Shown here piece after piece: positions 11,303 to 23,789 of a stretch of DNA of 64,000 bases. The stretch comes from Spirodela intermedia (Eukaryota > Streptophyta > Magnoliopsida > Alismatales > Araceae). A program made the translations under genes and the position numbers. The notes under the pieces are model-generated. The model was given only the letters and a program-made list of their open reading frames with translations. It ran no database searches and had not been told where the DNA came from. Within the stretch, counting starts at the first letter, position 1, and the number at the start of each line of letters is the position of its first letter. The stretch covers positions 310,001 to 374,000 of the forward strand of contig LR746274.1 of NCBI GenBank assembly GCA_902729315.2. Direction: 5' to 3'.

Positions 11303-12750
11303 AAGCGGTGGTGAGAGGTAGGTTCGCCACTACTTGAACCAGTAAAATTTTGGTGGGTGGCCCGGTCGTTGATCGGCTTCGTCTGAAGAACACGTTAATT
11401 GTACATCATTCACAGCTGACCGCAAGTTATACAAGCTCGGTTAACAGTGGATGAGGGAAGTTGAACCGGTAACGATCATCTAGCATCGGGGTTAACGATA
11501 GACACGAAAATCTACCATTTTATTCGTTATCGACACCGTTCCAGAATTGGATCAAACGTACCGTTAAGATCCGGTTCCGACAAAAATGATCGTCTCCCAT
11601 TCTGCCATGTAGGTCCCCCTTCCCTCGCCAATCAACATGTGAGAAAAATTATTTGGCGAGAGTTTTCTTCTGTTGACTGAGCGGGTCAGCGTTGACATGC
11701 CGACTCATTCTTTCTCTATCTATCACCAGGATTTCTTCTCCAGCTGCTACGTATCACTAGCACGTGACGATTTGGTACACGAGACCCGATTTCCAACAGC
11801 CTTGCAAGAGTCAGATGCGGCCGACCCACCGCTTTGGCAAATCATCGCCAACGGAGCTGCGGACGAGTTTGACCTTACCACCAGGCTGAACCCTTCAGGC
11901 GAAGTCAACCAAAGACCGAGTAGTTTCGCCAAGAACGATTAGCATCACGGAAGGAAAATGTGAGCGTATTTGGATGATACCTATACATGGTATTCTACGC
12001 GTAAACGTTACCCACATTTCACGCTGACGCGCGAATCGACAGGAGAAAGAAGGAATCTCACCGTGCTTCCCATAGGAAACCGTCGTCGACCATCGAGGGA
12101 GATGAGAGCCTTCTGCTGATAGAAGTCAAGAGACTGGGTTAGTCGAGAGGCTTATGATCAGCTCACGCAGCAATCCTCTCTGTCTGCCGGTCAATCTCTC
12201 TCTCTCTGTCTCTCTCCCTCTCCCTCTCTCTCGCTAGCTCGCTCGATATTCGACATTGTTTCAGAAACTCGAGAGGTATCAGTCATAGTGACCGGTTGAG
12301 TTGGCGATGATCATGCTGCAGTGCAAGAGTCCTTCCTCGATTGCCTGCTACGCCGGCCGGGGAGGATAATGGGGTGTAAAGGAAGAGGGGGAGGATAGAC
12401 TGTCATCTAGGCTCAGGCAATATCTTCTTCCTTGCATGCTTCATCCACCTTCAGGCACCTGGCTCGGAAGGACCAGGGGGGTAGGTGGCGTAAAGAAGGA
12501 CCAGCGCGTGGGTTTTTATCGTATTTTTCTAAACGCTTCCTTATCGACAGATGCTAGTTCCATTTATGCGGCAAAAAATCATTTTTTGGAGGCGATGCCT
12601 ACCATTACCCCAGCTAGTCATACACTCGACGCCTATCTCCTGTCGTCGCTCCTCGCAGACAAAGACACATAAATATCACTTGATGCCAATTTTGACGTCG
12701 TGCGCGAGATCCAGTAGTTGACTTTTCCCAAAGAGAAAAAATCACTTACA
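11303..12750. other. Spacer, no recognisable gene
   Basis: Contains an 89-codon open frame at 11673-11942 with no recognised domain, and a degenerate CT-rich tract at about 12190-12245. I see no splice-linked coding structure. Confidence 0.45.
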
Positions 12751-15250
12751 CCTCAGGATACTACTTTGACACGCCCCTTGCATGGGGAAACCTCATTGTC
12801 AACCAACACAAGGCTATCCAGTCTCACATGTGGGCACAGCGCGGCACATTTGGCGTAGAGCGATGAGCGCAGAGCCACAGTACGATATGCACAGAGTGCA
12901 TGTAGCTCGACAGGCAGCATCGCTAGAGGGAGCAAGGTTTGGGGAGTGAAGGAGGCTCACGTGGGATTCGGGTGAACTATTCCTGTAAGACACAATAAGG
13001 TTCAGAGAGGTGCCCCCTGGATCTCTAAGGCCGTGGACTGAATAACACAGGAAGGAGGCGTGTAGTAGGAAGAAACTACTACATATGTGGGTGTGACCTT
13101 TTGTCATGAGTGGGGATGATTATGGTGGTGGTGTCATCACCCGCAGACATGACCAGAACCACCATATAACTTTCTTTAGTAGTTCTAGAGAAAATTATAA
13201 GGGTTGGACTCCGCCGAACCATGTAAGGGCGCTCTCCAGGTGTGACCCTGAGTTAGAAGGAGGTGTTCTTCCTCAAGTTTATTGTCATAAAAGTGAAAAA
13301 TGCATGTCCTCTTGATTCGTTGTATGCTAATGCACCATGGTGAGAGTACTTGATGTCAGTTGAGCAATGATGAAGACTGTCACGAGACCGCGAAATTTGT
13401 AGGACTTAGATGGATACTTGTGAAAAATTGGTATCATATCCAAGGTTGAGATGATGGGTGTGTTGAGATAGTGCTTTTGATATTTTAAAAACAAATAATT
13501 ATTGAAAAAATTGTATTAAATGTCAAATTAAGACCAAAACTTCTGATTTAGTCTCGATATTGTAGAAATATGTTATTTAGGCCAAAATTGAAGATATCAA
13601 AGACGAAGATTGTCTCTACATCAAATCAGAGCTAATCAAGTCAGTGGAGTCAATAAAAAAAAAAAAAAGAACCATATATAGTGTGCTGACCACTAAAGAA
13701 ATGTGTCAACCCATCCTCAGACAAACGAGATAACTAGAATGTGAAACATTAAAGTTGCAGTGACATGCGACACTGTCGATATGACATGACATGCGACCAA
13801 GTCAAAATACACAAGTTACACGTTGCACAATAAACTAGCAAGGGTGACATATGGCAACCCACTTAGGCTCAGCCCATAAAGATGTAGAGAAAATGATATG
13901 CTTCATCTTTAACAAATCAGGCTGGCGCATGGCATGGCCACCGACTCGTAGCAGAACATTGTCGAACATATATGACACTTGGCAAGGATAATGTCAACTT
14001 AGAAAGATCTGACTCAAGGAGAATCCGACAGAGTCAAGAAAATGGTTGATATGTGACAAGCGTATTTCAACATGACAGCGGATCTTCCCACATGTTAGAA
14101 GATCTTTGACTAACATGATAATAGACTGACTAAGTGAAAAGGTATGCCCATTATTCAAGCCACATTAGTTTGATCACTTGACCTAACAATGGATTGACCC
14201 ATGTGTCAGCCTGATTTGATCCCTCATCAAGATGTGAGAGAATTTAATGGAGTTAAATTCTTTTTGATGAACAACATGTGGATAGCGTGCAATATGCTCC
14301 ATCATCCACAACACAGGTTTTGTAAGAGAATATGGGAAGCAATTCGATACATTTTGATATTAATAATACGTATGACAATATCAAAATGTTTAACTTCATG
14401 GAATGTCTCAAGGGATGGCCATGGGTTGAGCTGTGGTGATAGAGACCAAAAGATGCACAGTTCACAATTGCGAGGGGAGACACTCTTGTGGACTACAAAG
14501 ACACTAATGGAGTCAACAATAAGTGTTAGGATAACTGTAGACGTGGTTGACACCCTGGCTACGACTTTACCTATGGTAGAGACCATGGAGGCTAGCAAGT
14601 ACATCATGGAAGCAACTATGGACAGTAATGAAGGCCTAAGTTGTTAGTATCCGCCAAGACACCACACCCAAATAGGGTTGCCTTGTCTACCCAATCACTC
14701 ATGACACATAAGGTTAACGAGGGTGCGATGGGTGCCATAGTAGTACACTAGACAACAGGGGGAAGTGGCAACCTAACATAGGGCCAATGATCCCCAAATA
14801 TGAGCTAGTCACTGGTGTAGATAACAATGACCCTGAAAGACGGGCTAAATGGGCCACGTTGATTCTGGAATTTCCCAAGCCCTATACAACTTATGAAGGC
14901 ATATTTCTGAACCCTCAAGTAGAGAAGAAGAAGAGAAACTCTCGCTTTTTTCATACCAATTTGATTATATTGCAATGATTACACAAAATCAAAAATTTAT
15001 ATTTATTTGTTTTATGTAAAATGACATGTGAAGTTGACTGAATAAATAAATAAATAAATTTTATTTCGAGATTTATCCATTTATCCATAAATAATAAATA
15101 TATATTGTAACTTACTTCTATTTTACTTTTCAAGAACTAATCTTAGTTCAGTCTGGAAAATCTACAATGCATTTTGGATTTTTTTCTGGCAACTTCAACT
15201 ATTAGAATTTCCAACGAGATTAACTCCAACTATTAGAATTTCCAACGAGA
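12751..15250. other. AT-rich, probably degenerate repeat-derived DNA
   Basis: The longest frame is 148 codons at 14201-14647 and matches no family I know. The texture (scattered short frames, rising AT content, no GC-rich exons) suggests decayed transposable-element sequence, but no LTR pair, terminal repeat or reverse-transcriptase motif could be identified by eye. Left unclassified. Confidence 0.35.
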
Positions 15251-15252
15251 TT
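15195..15252. repeat. Short direct duplication (about 32-nt period)
   Basis: The string AACTATTAGAATTTCCAACG followed by AGATT occurs twice in tandem, separated by a few bases. Confidence 0.85.
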
Positions 15253-17197
15253 GTTGGAGTACCCGCGAAAACACTTGCCCACACGTGTACAAGCACGTGC
15301 CCTAAGTTGGTTCTTAAAGGGGGTTTTTCGACCGAGCACTGGTCTGAAGGCCCATCCACCTACCGCATGCGTGATACGCTATTCACCAACCTCGCAGGCT
15401 CCTTTCACCCTCCAATCTTCCCCGGCGAGGTGCCCCCGCTGCGACGACTTCGACGCCTGGTTCTGCAATTGAACAGAAGCCTTTCTCAGCCGCCCTGCGT
15501 CTGTAAGGGCTACCGGAGGTACTGGCCAAAATGTGGACTCCTCTTGAATATCTAAGCGGTCGGCGATCGCACCCAAGAGGCGGAGAGAAAAGCCGGCGAG
15601 GGCTCCGGCTTGCTCGGCCTCCGCTGGGGGGTCGACGCGCCGACGCCTCTACACGCAATCTTCTTCGGCCTACCCCGACGTTCTAATGAATGATGTCATG
15701 GCCAGTTTGTGGGACTTTTATCGACCGTACCAATGGCTACTTACACAGAGAGTTGAGATCAGGCGGCGCTCATGAATCAATCCGACAACTTCGATAGAAG
15801 TCGCTCTTCTGCACTGAGTCTGCTTCTTCCGGTGGAAACCGATGAAGGATTCGACATCGCTGGCGTTTGTGAATCCCCGTGTTCATCTGGCCCTTGATGC
15901 CACTTTCTCGGAATCAACCTACGATGTTAATTTCGAACGAAGATCGTTTCCGGCGGGAGCTTGAAATGAGCGAGAGAGTTGTCGGACGCCAGAGGACCCA
16001 TCTGCTCGAGAACCTGCCGCCAGATGTGTAGTGAATGAAAAGCAGAGTCCTCGCCGGGTAGCAACATTCAATGCACTCGTGCTCATGCTCCGCCGGCGGC
16101 GGCTGTAGTGTCGGCTGCGTCTTCCGGGAAACCTCAATCATCTAGGATCTCTCTCTCTCTCTCTCTCGCTCCACGTATACATTATAATATGCTGTCGTAG
16201 TTTAAGTCACATTAACTAGGATATTTGGGATAACCTTATCCTATCTAGTGCGTGTGTTAAGACGGGACTTCAGCCCGGGTGAGATGACTGCTCCAGATCC
16301 GGCTACTCCACGACTTCTTATAACTTGAACAGCAAACAAGTTCATGGGCATCCGGATCAGAGTCAACCGGCCATTTGGCCGCTTCTGCAAAATAAAAAGA
16401 TCCTGTTAATCATTTAATTCGTCACTCCTGGCGCTGAGAGAGAGAGAGAGAGAGAGAGGATGGAGAGGAAGCTGTGGAGGAAGGCCGCCGGAGAGGTCGT
16501 GCCCCACCGTCTGAGGAAGAGACGGCGATAGGGATAGAGCTGACTCCCCGGGGCTGCTGATTGACAACACTTCGATTTGTCAGCGCTACGATTTGTCGTG
16601 GCACGTGAACCGCGTCAAGAAGATTTCACCGGGCTGCATTCATGGTGACGTTGAGCAAACTCAGTGTGGAAGACGAAGAAGGGGTCAGTCGAGGAGTAGA
16701 GTGCCTCGCAAGAGCGCCAAGGGCGGCTTCCGCCGTCATCATGTCATTAATGTGGCTCTGACTCACTTGGCGGCCGCTCTCCTCGTGACCCAGTAAGATT
16801 TCTTGGTTGGTCTCTCTCTCTCTCTCTCCCCGTCTCTCTATCTGAGTCGTGAATGACGTATCCTGTCCGCGTTGCAGGGGCCGATGACCTGTTCAGAATT
16901 GCGCTGGGGTTAACGGGAGGGGGGAGAAGAAGGTCTTCCAAGTCACTCGGGGATCCGACGAGGCCCTCCGAGGCAGGGTAACGTTCAACCAGTCAGCCAT
17001 AAGGATATTGCGCTCGTTTCTCTGGCTTTTTTTTTTCTTTCCTCGAGTGGGAAATGGGTCTTACAAGCACCAAGCTCTCGATCCATCCTGTTCGTCAGCA
17101 AGTTTTCCCTCGATTATTCTGGACTGGGCTGCCCACCAGATCCCCTCCGGGATTCCGTCGCCGGGACAAGCAGTGGACCTCCTCTCCTCGCTCCTCG
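15253..17197. other. Spacer upstream of the VQ gene
   Basis: Mixed GC content with several short CT/GA microsatellites (16149-16168, 16436-16459, 16812-16829). Open frames of 60-130 codons here lack recognisable domains. The right end forms the distal promoter of the VQ gene. Confidence 0.45.
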
Positions 17198-17252
17198 TTG
17201 ACTGCCACAGGAGACGACCACACGAGACGGAGCCCGCCGTCGAACCGGTCAA
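17198..17252. promoter_or_regulatory. Two W-boxes upstream of the MKS1-like gene
   Basis: TTGACT on the plus strand at 17198-17203 and TTGACC on the minus strand at 17247-17252, about 330-380 nt before the ATG. MKS1 works with WRKY25 and WRKY33, so WRKY feedback is plausible, but this is inference from hexamers. Confidence 0.35.
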
Positions 17253-17473
17253 CGCCCGAGGGGCCACCGGGAGGTGCGGCCCCAGTCTTCTTCGATCGGG
17301 GTTTTCTCAGCTATCCCGAGTCAGAACGCGAGACCCAATCTTTGGAGTGACCAAGCATCTCACCTTTCCGTGTTTTTCTTTTATATATATAAAAACACGG
17401 ATTTAGTGCATGCCGAAGCTTGCCGTAGCTTCCTCCTGACCCTCGTGGCTTTAATATTCGCTAGACCCTGGCT

Positions 17474-17481
17474 GTTTATAT
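17474..17481 (+). promoter_or_regulatory. TATA box of the MKS1-like gene
   Basis: TTTATATA about 100 nt before the VQ gene's ATG, a normal plant core-promoter position. Confidence 0.65.
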
Positions 17482-17577
17482 AGCCGAGGGGGCAGCCTCC
17501 CAAATCTTCCTCCCCAAGGAGCGAACGACGACCTCCACAGGTTCCTGCGCCCTCGGCTTCAAACGCCCATCGCCGCC

Positions 17578-18357
17578 ATGGATCCCTCGGAGTACGTCGC
17601 CTTCGGGAGGCCGTCGCCGCGCAGGGAGGTGCATCTGCAAGGCCCGCGGCCGTCCCCTCTCAAGGTGAGGAAGGATTCCTACAAGATCAAGAAGCCGCCG
17701 GTGGCGCCGCCCGGAGGGGGTCCATCGCAGTCCCAGCACCCGCCGCCGCACGCGGCGGCGCTGGCGGCGCAGCGGCCACGAGAGCCAGTGATCATCTACA
17801 CCGTCTCCCCCAAGGTGATCCACATCGAGCCGAGGGAGTTCATGTCTCTGGTACAACGGCTCACCGGCGCCTCTCCCACGGCCCTGTCGGGCCCCGCCGC
17901 CGACTCTGGAATGGGGAACGCGATGAGCTACCCCAGCCCGGTTGCCACCGGCGCGATATCGCCGGCCGCGCGGCTCGCCACCATCGAGCGCGCGGGTCAG
18001 ATGTCGGCCGGTCCCAACAGGTCCATGATTTTCCACGGCGATGACTTCGTAGAGCAGCAACTGGGTATCGGCGGCGGCGGGGCGGCGACGCTGGACCGTG
18101 CGGGGAGCTTCCCGGGGATTCTTTCGCCTCTTCCCTCCGCGCTGCCGCCCTTTTCCCCCAACATCTTCTCGCCGGCGGTGGTGGACCCTTCCACCATGTC
18201 CTTCTTGAACGAGATGAGCCCTGTCTTCCGGCCCAACAACACCAACAACAGCAACATCTTCACCGACGGCCCCTTCCTCCCCAGCCCGGGGAACTTTTTG
18301 TCGACTCCAATTCTCCCCTCTCCTGGTGCCTACTGGGACTTCATCAGCCAATTGTGA
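17578..18357 (+). CDS. VQ-motif protein, MKS1-like (MAP kinase substrate)
   Basis: Single-exon, GC-rich gene of 259 residues. The VQ core FMSLVQRLTG is at residues 88-97 and fits the family pattern FxxxVQxLTG. The N-terminus carries the block that marks the MKS1 clade: SPRREVHLQGPRPSPLKVRK followed by DSYKIKKPP. Before the VQ core stands SPKVIHIEPREF. Many Ser-Pro sites (for example at about residues 13, 26 and 77) are candidate MAPK phosphosites. In Arabidopsis, MKS1 is phosphorylated by MPK4 and bridges it to WRKY33 in the nucleus. The C-terminus ends SPGAYWDFISQL, also typical of the clade. A (CCGCCA)n repeat starts right after the stop. Confidence 0.92.
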   Translation: MDPSEYVAFGRPSPRREVHLQGPRPSPLKVRKDSYKIKKPPVAPPGGGPSQSQHPPPHAAALAAQRPREPVIIYTVSPKVIHIEPREFMSLVQRLTGASPTALSGPAADSGMGNAMSYPSPVATGAISPAARLATIERAGQMSAGPNRSMIFHGDDFVEQQLGIGGGGAATLDRAGSFPGILSPLPSALPPFSPNIFSPAVVDPSTMSFLNEMSPVFRPNNTNNSNIFTDGPFLPSPGNFLSTPILPSPGAYWDFISQL

Positions 18358-18360
18358 AAC

Positions 18361-18384
18361 ACACCGCCACCGCCACCGCCACCG

Positions 18385-18419
<35 letters not shown>

Positions 18420-18432
18420 TCCGCCACCGCCC
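18361..18432. repeat. (CCGCCA)n/(CCG)n repeat in the VQ gene 3' UTR
   Basis: About 70 nt of hexamer and trimer repeat beginning three bases after the stop codon of the VQ gene. It is GC-rich and strongly strand-asymmetric (C on the sense strand). Confidence 0.95.
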
Positions 18433-19161
18433 TAATTTCCTCTCTGCTCCGGAGGGAGGACGACGAAGTCAGAGGACAGAGGCATGGTCAAGACCCACCA
18501 ACTCAGAGAGCCCAGGGATGGAGGGAGATAGAGAGAGAGATGGAAGAGGTCGTTGAAAAGCATTAATGGAAAGCAGGAGGGCCCACGCCCTTCAGTGATC
18601 GGGGCCGCCACCAGCCGTCACCGTCTAAGGCGAGTCCTGTCCTCTTCCCGATAAAACCACTCCCATCCTAATCACCCCCCCCACCCCCCCCAACATGATC
18701 AGCCCCGAACACCGATGGCCACTCGATCACGCCGGGCCTCAAGGGATTTGTAGATTTTTTCTTTAATTGCAATTTTTTTATTCTTTCATCGATTAGAAAA
18801 ATATAGATTACGTGACGATGATGAGACTTTTGGGTTTTCCATTTGCTCCTAATTCTCGACTGGTTTTCGGCGAAGTTTCCCGCGGGTCAACGCTCGCCCC
18901 CCCCTCCCCAGGTCGAATTGCGTAGGTTTAAGGCAGCGCTGACCCAAATTCATAAGACTGCTCGTGCGAGCCACGGACCAAGACTCTAGCAAAAGTCAAC
19001 GGGCTCCACAGAGATATCCACCCGAAGTTTATGAGACCTTCATTGGCGCCACAAAGATGCGTACTTGTGGGGGAAAATAAACAGGTGTTGGACGAGATGA
19101 TTCTGCAGCAGGCTCCTCGCGGTCATTGAAAAGTCAAAGGGCAAGAATGAATAAATTATAT

Positions 19162-19199
<38 letters not shown>

Positions 19200-19616
19200 G
19201 GGTCTGGTGGAAGAAGCCTGGACCACATCGCGGAAGAAGCCGTGGCCATGATAGGTGGGCGGGGAGCACTCTAACGTGGCCATGACGAAAGAGCGACGTC
19301 CCTCTACTAAACGGCACCGTGTTTCTACCAATCCGATGGCCCACACATCAACAAGCTGGAGCGGGAGAGAGATGTCAGAGCACCAATCAGAGAGAAAGCA
19401 GAAGTCTAATGCCTTGAAGATATCTTCACGTGCAGCAACATCCAGAGATGGAGACACCCCCCCCCCCGCCGGTGTCCTCACCGCTAGATCTTTCCTCTGC
19501 ACACTAGCGTCCAATGTTACTCCGCGGAGGGGTATCTTCAAAGGGTTTTGACATCTCCATAACCTCTCTCTCTCTCCCCCATCCATGGTGTTGTACTGCT
19601 GCTGCTGCTGCTGCTG
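18433..19616. other. Convergent spacer between the VQ and PHD-finger genes
   Basis: 3' flanks of two converging genes. It contains a (GA)n tract at 19163-19197 and, just beyond the minus gene's stop, a CTG/CAG trinucleotide run at 19596-19617. No gene seen. Confidence 0.6.
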
Positions 19617-22600
19617 TTAGGTGTTGCGAGCCGCGGTGGAATGTCTTGCCCGGAACACCCCCCACAGATATAATGCACCATCGATCACTACGGAGAAACA
19701 AGGGCCAACCGTTATGTGGAGGGGCAGGCGGGTCCTGGAAAGCATACTGATAATCATAGATTCTTTGGTGGGGGGGAAAAGGACTGGAAGTGCTTCAGCC
19801 ATCCGTTAAGAGTCGGTAGATCTCATTAATTGATGTTCTCAGCTGCCTTAGGTAGCGCGGAAGATGGTAGATTTCTCTAACACTATCAACGATGTGAAAG
19901 CAGCACTGGATTACTAAGTTTAATCCCAAAGTCATGACAAAAGATATCTACATCAATTACCCAAAAAAGAACAAGAATCTGAAACAATCAATTTTCTAGC
20001 AGATAAAAAGCATACAAGTAAATTATGAATGGAAGAAATAAATGTCGGATAATGATTTACTGTCGAAAAAAACAGTAACAGTCAGAACTTACAGTGGGAT
20101 CGCAGAGGCAATAGCACGGAGGAGAACAGGAGTAGATCAGCTTCATCCACTATGCCCTTCAGTGCAAGGTCATAAATTATTACCTCATCCAGCAGCTGAT
20201 CAAGCTCTGCCTTGGCCCTGAAGAGGAGAGGAAAGAGAACAATTCAACGATCTGAAATCTGGACGATATAATAAAAGATAATTGCAGCCCAAGATCAGAC
20301 CAAGCACCTCATGTCTCCCGGGAAAAAATAGAGAGCAATGCTGTCATCAGCAGGTGGGAGGAGCTTAAAGGATTTTGGCCAAGTATCTAGCCTCGGGACC
20401 CTTTCAAAATGAAACATTTGGGGCAAAGTACGAACCACATTGCACACTTTTTCGCACGCTGTCTTCGACAAATGGGCTTCTATAGGACCATATTTTATGT
20501 CATGGATGTTAAAGTAACCCCTGGAATCAAGAAAAGAGGCAAACAGTAATGAACATAACATTTCCCTGGATTTCCTCCTCCCATAAAAATAAAGGCTAAA
20601 AAAGGCAAGGAACCCGGGGAATGAATCATTAGATTGACCTCCACACTGTATTACGACCGAAGCACTCGAAAGTAGGCTTGGGGAATGATGTATGTGGTGT
20701 AGACAACGGTCTGCAGAGCTTGTCCACCTCGGTAGAACATCTAAAAGCAGCCACTGGATCCGTATAATCATTCCCGGATGGCAAAGGAAGATTGTCTTCA
20801 TCAGAATCATCATCCAATTCTAACTTCCTCCTTTTACCCTTTTTGATCTCATCAATTGCAAGACACGCTTGTTCACAGTTTTTCCCTGGACTCATGACAT
20901 CCTTCTCACTGGTTACTAGTGAATCATCACCATATTTGTCATCTCTTGGCCTTAATATTTCAAGTGTTGATGCATCACTCGGCACATCCTTCTCCACACA
21001 ATGAGAGCTGCCATTGAGTTGCTTGGCCACATTTCGATATGTTCCAGCAGGGATGGGGCTTTGAAGCAAGCGATGCCTCTTCTTCTTCGAGAAACTATCA
21101 CTTTTAACTCCGTGGTCAGTATGCCTCAAGGACCATATCCCTCTATTCTTTAGAATCAGGTTGTCAAAGGTATGCACTCTGGCCTTTGGAACCCTTGGGC
21201 AGCATTGGCAACACAACCAATGAACATCTTCTTCAGTGGGCTTTGGTATTCTATCCAAGCAATAGCTGAAAAATTAAATTGAATCCATAACCATTATCTC
21301 GAAGATGGCAACTCCACTCGCACAAAATCAATGAGTTTTAGTATACAACATCCTAGTTAGTACTCGATAATCTACTTAAATTAAAAATCATGCTAAATAG
21401 CAAAACCTAGTTAAGTTGTCGTCACTGATGTTTGCTTACACGTTCACTAATATGAATGGTGTAGTACTGCATATTCTGAGTTCACATAATTTGACGAGCT
21501 AAAATGTGCATGGGATGCATAAAAAAATGAGAGTATGAATCATCTGTCACGTTTTTTGAAGTGTCCAGGCTTGAGACAAGGCCATATCGCTGGAATAACC
21601 CAAGGAGCTTCTGAAAAAACCCACCCAAGATCCAATGTATCCGGACAAGGGCCTTGATTTGGGGCGTTACACATTTATACCGGATTCTCAAATTCGTGAT
21701 AGGACAATCATTCGCGCATTGTAAATATTTTTAATGTGCATTCCCTACCGATGCTCAGCATAAATTCGGCATGACTTGCAGAAGATAAGAAGCTCTTCAA
21801 ATCCAGCAACCCCACATTTCAGACATACAGCAGCCTGCACCAAGCAAAAAAATAAGAATTTATATGCATAAAAATTACAACATTTCTACAGAAAACATAC
21901 CTGCCTATTTAAGAAAGGATACCTTTCAAGTCAATAGGATTTTAAATTTATTCAATGAATCTTTCCTTCTGTAGATATAGTTTTTGGTTAGACAGAAAAC
22001 GTCACATATGATCGCTCTTACAAACAGACACTATTGCAACGGTGAAATGGAAAAGTCACTTCCACTTAGAGATATTTTGGCATAGAAAATATTTGTTCTC
22101 ACTTCCTAAAAAAGGAAATATATGAAGTCAATATAATTTACATATAATTCAGTCACTATTAGTTTGCAGATGTAGTGCTTGGTTTTCAAGAAAACATCAG
22201 ATGCAATTCAACTTGCAGAGAGGAAGATCACACAACAACACTAATAACAAATCGGAATGGTCACCCCTTGATAGCCACCAACCCTAAGGTAAGTGAAGTC
22301 AGAAAATAAATCCTTATTTCCGATAAATAATTAAAAATCTATTCTCAAATATGTTACTCCGTCTTGCTACTATTTTATTGCGTCATGTCTTCCAACTATT
22401 GTAAATGATGAGAAGGACCTTAAAATGAAGTACATATAGATACTAAGATGAGTGTAAGTGTGTCAACAAATCACAAAAGTTGAAAGAACGCAAAACTGTG
22501 GAATATGTGCAAACTGAAACTTTGAAATTAACCATAGATGGAAAAAATTGTCACACCTAAGGTTCTTACTATTTAATACACATTGAAAGTGAAGACTATG

Positions 22601-23789
22601 CTTTCTTGGGAAGTATGTTGTCACACAATTAATAAGGTTTGCTACATTTATCATCCTCTCACGATTCTTTCCAGTGTGCATGTAAAAGCCTAAGCCATGC
22701 TTGATATTCACATGCTAGGCTTGAACAGGCAAAAGCCGGATACAGGTAGATAATCAATTCCAAATATGAAGTTGCACCGTTAGGGACTTGATTACCAGGG
22801 AAGTTTTGTAAACTTGGTACAAATTTTGACTGAAATAGATTCTAAAACGTAAAAAAGTGAAAAACAATGATGACGATTGGAAGTAGGTAAAATAACTTCA
22901 TTTAAAAAACCAGTAAAATTTACATACAAATAAAAGTTCTTACAAAAAGTAAAAAAATATAATTCCCTAATTTATATTTTTGCCAATATAAATAATAGAT
23001 ATGTGAGCTATAACTTCATCAACATGTAACTAGGTTGTTGAGTTTTCAAAGGTAGATAAACAAAAAACATTAATGTAAGGAGAATAATGCAAATGCTTTG
23101 AAAGTTGTAGGTAAATCGAGATGTTAAAATTATTTTTTAATTTTATTTATAAATATAATGTTAACTCATGTATAAAAAGTGTACGATATCTTAATGTGTA
23201 TACCTTTGAAATGCATATCTCAAACCAACACTTTGCAAAACATGAAAACTATATCATCCGTTTTACAAATCAACTACATAAAAAGTAGAGGATGACTAAA
23301 AAAAGTTAATTATTCATAAAATACTTTTTATAGTCAAATCAACTTTAGACTTCTAACATTGCATTACGCAATATTACACATATATACAGATAAAGTATAG
23401 AATAAGACTATGTGACCACGTCATTTTAAAAAAAAATTAAAAATAGCAAGATTAAAAAATGGAAGAGCACAGAGACACAATACAATTCTGAAAAAGTATT
23501 ATGCAACATACTAGGACTTCTTATTTTACGACTCGTAAGACGTACACAAAAGGCTCAGAAAAGAACAAGATGAAGTGCTAAAGGTGCAAGGTCCAAAAGA
23601 AATGCACAACGCTTGTTTGGATCAACAAGCCCATAAACTGATCGAGAGCATTGGCTTGATCGGCGAGAGAAGATAAATAATCGGACAACGAGGAAGATTC
23701 CGACGGAGGACCGCAGTTTGAAATAAAATAATGCAACCACTGTAGGCCTGCATGGAAGTCTAGGTAAAATATGAAGGCGCACCTACCAT
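19617..23789 (-). CDS. AIPP2-like PHD-finger protein
   Basis: Six exons on the minus strand join in frame: 23789-23787 (ATG only), 21834-21749, 21265-20639, 20520-20308, 20217-20093 and 19687-19617, giving 374 residues. Residues 5-52 form a C4HC3 PHD finger (C5, C8, C20, C23, H29, C32, C48, C51) with the family signature YCLDRIPKP and VHWLC. A basic, Ser/Asp-rich middle follows. The C-terminal conserved domain contains GYFNIHDIKYGPIEAHLS, WPKSFKLLPP, SIALYFFPGD and ends YLWGVFRAR. This layout is that of Arabidopsis AIPP2/PAIPP2 relatives, which act in chromatin silencing with BAH proteins. The part of the protein that would recruit partners in the long AIPP2 forms is absent, so this is a short member. 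Intron 1 is 1.95 kb. Confidence 0.85.

Noticed and set aside
11673-11942. 89-codon plus-strand frame as a small gene
   Set aside because: Ordinary composition, no domain or signal peptide, no promoter features, and an antisense frame is open too.
14201-14647. 148-codon frame as a retroelement gag gene
   Set aside because: No zinc knuckle, protease or polymerase motif seen and no flanking LTRs recognised; kept only as an unclassified region.
17476-18351. 291-codon minus-strand frame
   Set aside because: Antisense shadow of the GC-rich VQ gene; Arg/Gly/Pro-rich without domains.
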